Origin: Oceanispirochaeta sp.
GTDB taxonomy: Bacteria > Spirochaetota > Spirochaetia > DSM-2461
DNA length: 50,249 nucleotides
Assembly (NCBI RefSeq): GCF_027859075.1
Contig: NZ_JAQIBL010000128.1
Location: 1-50,249 of the forward strand
Reading direction: 5' to 3'
Within the stretch, counting starts at the first letter, position 1; every line of letters begins with the position of its first letter. This document shows, one piece after another, positions 49,843 through 50,249 of the stretch. The notes below the pieces were generated by a model. It worked only from the letters and a program-made list of their open reading frames with translations. It was not told where the DNA came from and did not search any database. The position numbers were made by a program, and so were the translations under genes.

Positions 49843-50249
49843 ATGAATAAGAAATTGTATTTATTTTTAATATTTCTGATCTGCGGTCTTGCTCCATTAT
49901 TTTCCCAGATCAGTCTTCCCGGACAAAGCGGACCACCCGACCCGGAACTGATTATGACCTTGGACAAGGAGACTTATAGACCTGGAGAAAAAGCCGTTAT
50001 ATCGGTGGAGTTTCTCTTTCCGGAAGATTATCATCAGACTTTTGATCCGGTGAATTTTCGCCTGGAAGGGCTGGTTTCAAATTCAATACTCTTCGGCTCC
50101 ACCCTCTATTCTGAAGGAGTATTGGATGAAGCTGAGATTGTCCAATACTATGGAAACGCAGTACTACGGCTGGAAATGATGATTTCTGAAACAGCTCCCG
50201 CCGGTCAATTGACAGGAGCTGTCAACGCACATTTTCAATTGTGTGATGA
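49843..50249 (+). CDS. N-terminal part of an exported DsbD-like protein (cut by the window end)
   Basis: 135 residues are visible, open to the right-hand edge. A signal peptide (MNKKLYLFLIFLICGL, ending LFSQ) precedes a beta-rich domain. The last visible residues HFQLCD match the place where DsbD alpha domains have the first redox cysteine (a 'yq.Cd..C.pP' pattern). I infer a periplasmic thiol-disulfide exchanger or its N-terminal domain, with a membrane and thioredoxin part likely beyond the edge. Divergent from the NDK gene; leaderless promoter geometry. The assignment rests on few residues. Confidence 0.55.
   Translation, partial: MNKKLYLFLIFLICGLAPLFSQISLPGQSGPPDPELIMTLDKETYRPGEKAVISVEFLFPEDYHQTFDPVNFRLEGLVSNSILFGSTLYSEGVLDEAEIVQYYGNAVLRLEMMISETAPAGQLTGAVNAHFQLCD

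Noticed and set aside
1-50249. CRISPR array, insertion sequence, prophage or integron
   Set aside because: No regularly spaced direct repeats, transposase, integrase or phage structural genes were seen; gene content and composition are uniform.

Overview
The window looks like a chromosomal segment from an anaerobic or facultatively anaerobic free-living spirochaete (Spirochaetales, Treponema/Spirochaeta/Oceanispirochaeta-like). Evidence: a P83/100-type spirochaetal antigen (29701-31230), a PyrB-PyrI fusion, a groES without groEL next to a group-2 sigma factor, many envelope proteins with long hydrophobic signal peptides, and an anaerobic toolkit (class III ribonucleotide reductase, Rex, pyruvate phosphate dikinase, LL-diaminopimelate aminotransferase). 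Base composition is moderately AT-rich and even throughout. I saw no insertion sequence, phage gene, CRISPR array or rRNA. Genes are dense, on both strands, and no gene-free stretch exceeds 300 bases.

Layout. 1-4.5 kb: a nitroreductase, a membrane protein with a degenerate M28-peptidase domain, and an acyl-CoA synthetase. 4.6-8.5 kb: the deoxyribonucleotide operon nrdR-nrdD-redoxin-nrdG. The redoxin carries a segment resembling the C-terminal tail normally found on NrdD, and coiled-coil-like sequence lies on both sides of the gene junction. 8.5-9.4 kb: CheY-like and FHA signalling proteins. 9.5-14.6 kb: hisD-folC-M29 aminopeptidase, followed by two unrecognised envelope genes. 14.6-18.9 kb: dapL, a membrane protein with a degenerate GGDEF domain, pyruvate kinase and a small membrane protein. 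19-22.5 kb: an MFS transporter, tRNA-Thr(CGT), a PilZ protein and two cyclic-nucleotide-domain proteins. 22.7-28 kb: PHP hydrolase, LysM-M23 peptidase, a PEGA-like protein and penicillin-binding protein 1A, mostly concerned with the cell wall. 28.1-33.9 kb (minus strand): an RNA methyltransferase, a beta-propeller-like exported protein, P83/100 and PyrBI. 33.9-38.3 kb: Rex, an ABC-2 exporter pair and an ABC-F ATPase. 38.6-43.4 kb: pyruvate phosphate dikinase, sigma factor, SEC-C protein and groES. 43.4-50.2 kb: a DHOD-like flavoprotein, a JAB/RadC-DinG helicase fusion, aspartate kinase, a tandem NDK protein and the start of a DsbD-like secreted protein that runs off the end.

The most interesting signals are these. 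(1) The NrdD/redoxin architecture suggests a tethered reductant for the anaerobic reductase. (2) At least six genes have a promoter-like sequence whose -10 box ends 6-7 nt before the ATG and no Shine-Dalgarno, suggesting frequent leaderless transcripts. (3) A -24/-12 (sigma-54-like) element sits just upstream of the sigma-factor gene, recalling the RpoN-RpoS cascade of Borrelia. (4) The beta-propeller gene appears to start at a CTG codon overlapping the previous stop. (5) A RadC/JAB domain is fused to a DinG helicase. All functional statements come from reading the sequence and from family knowledge; no database search was run.
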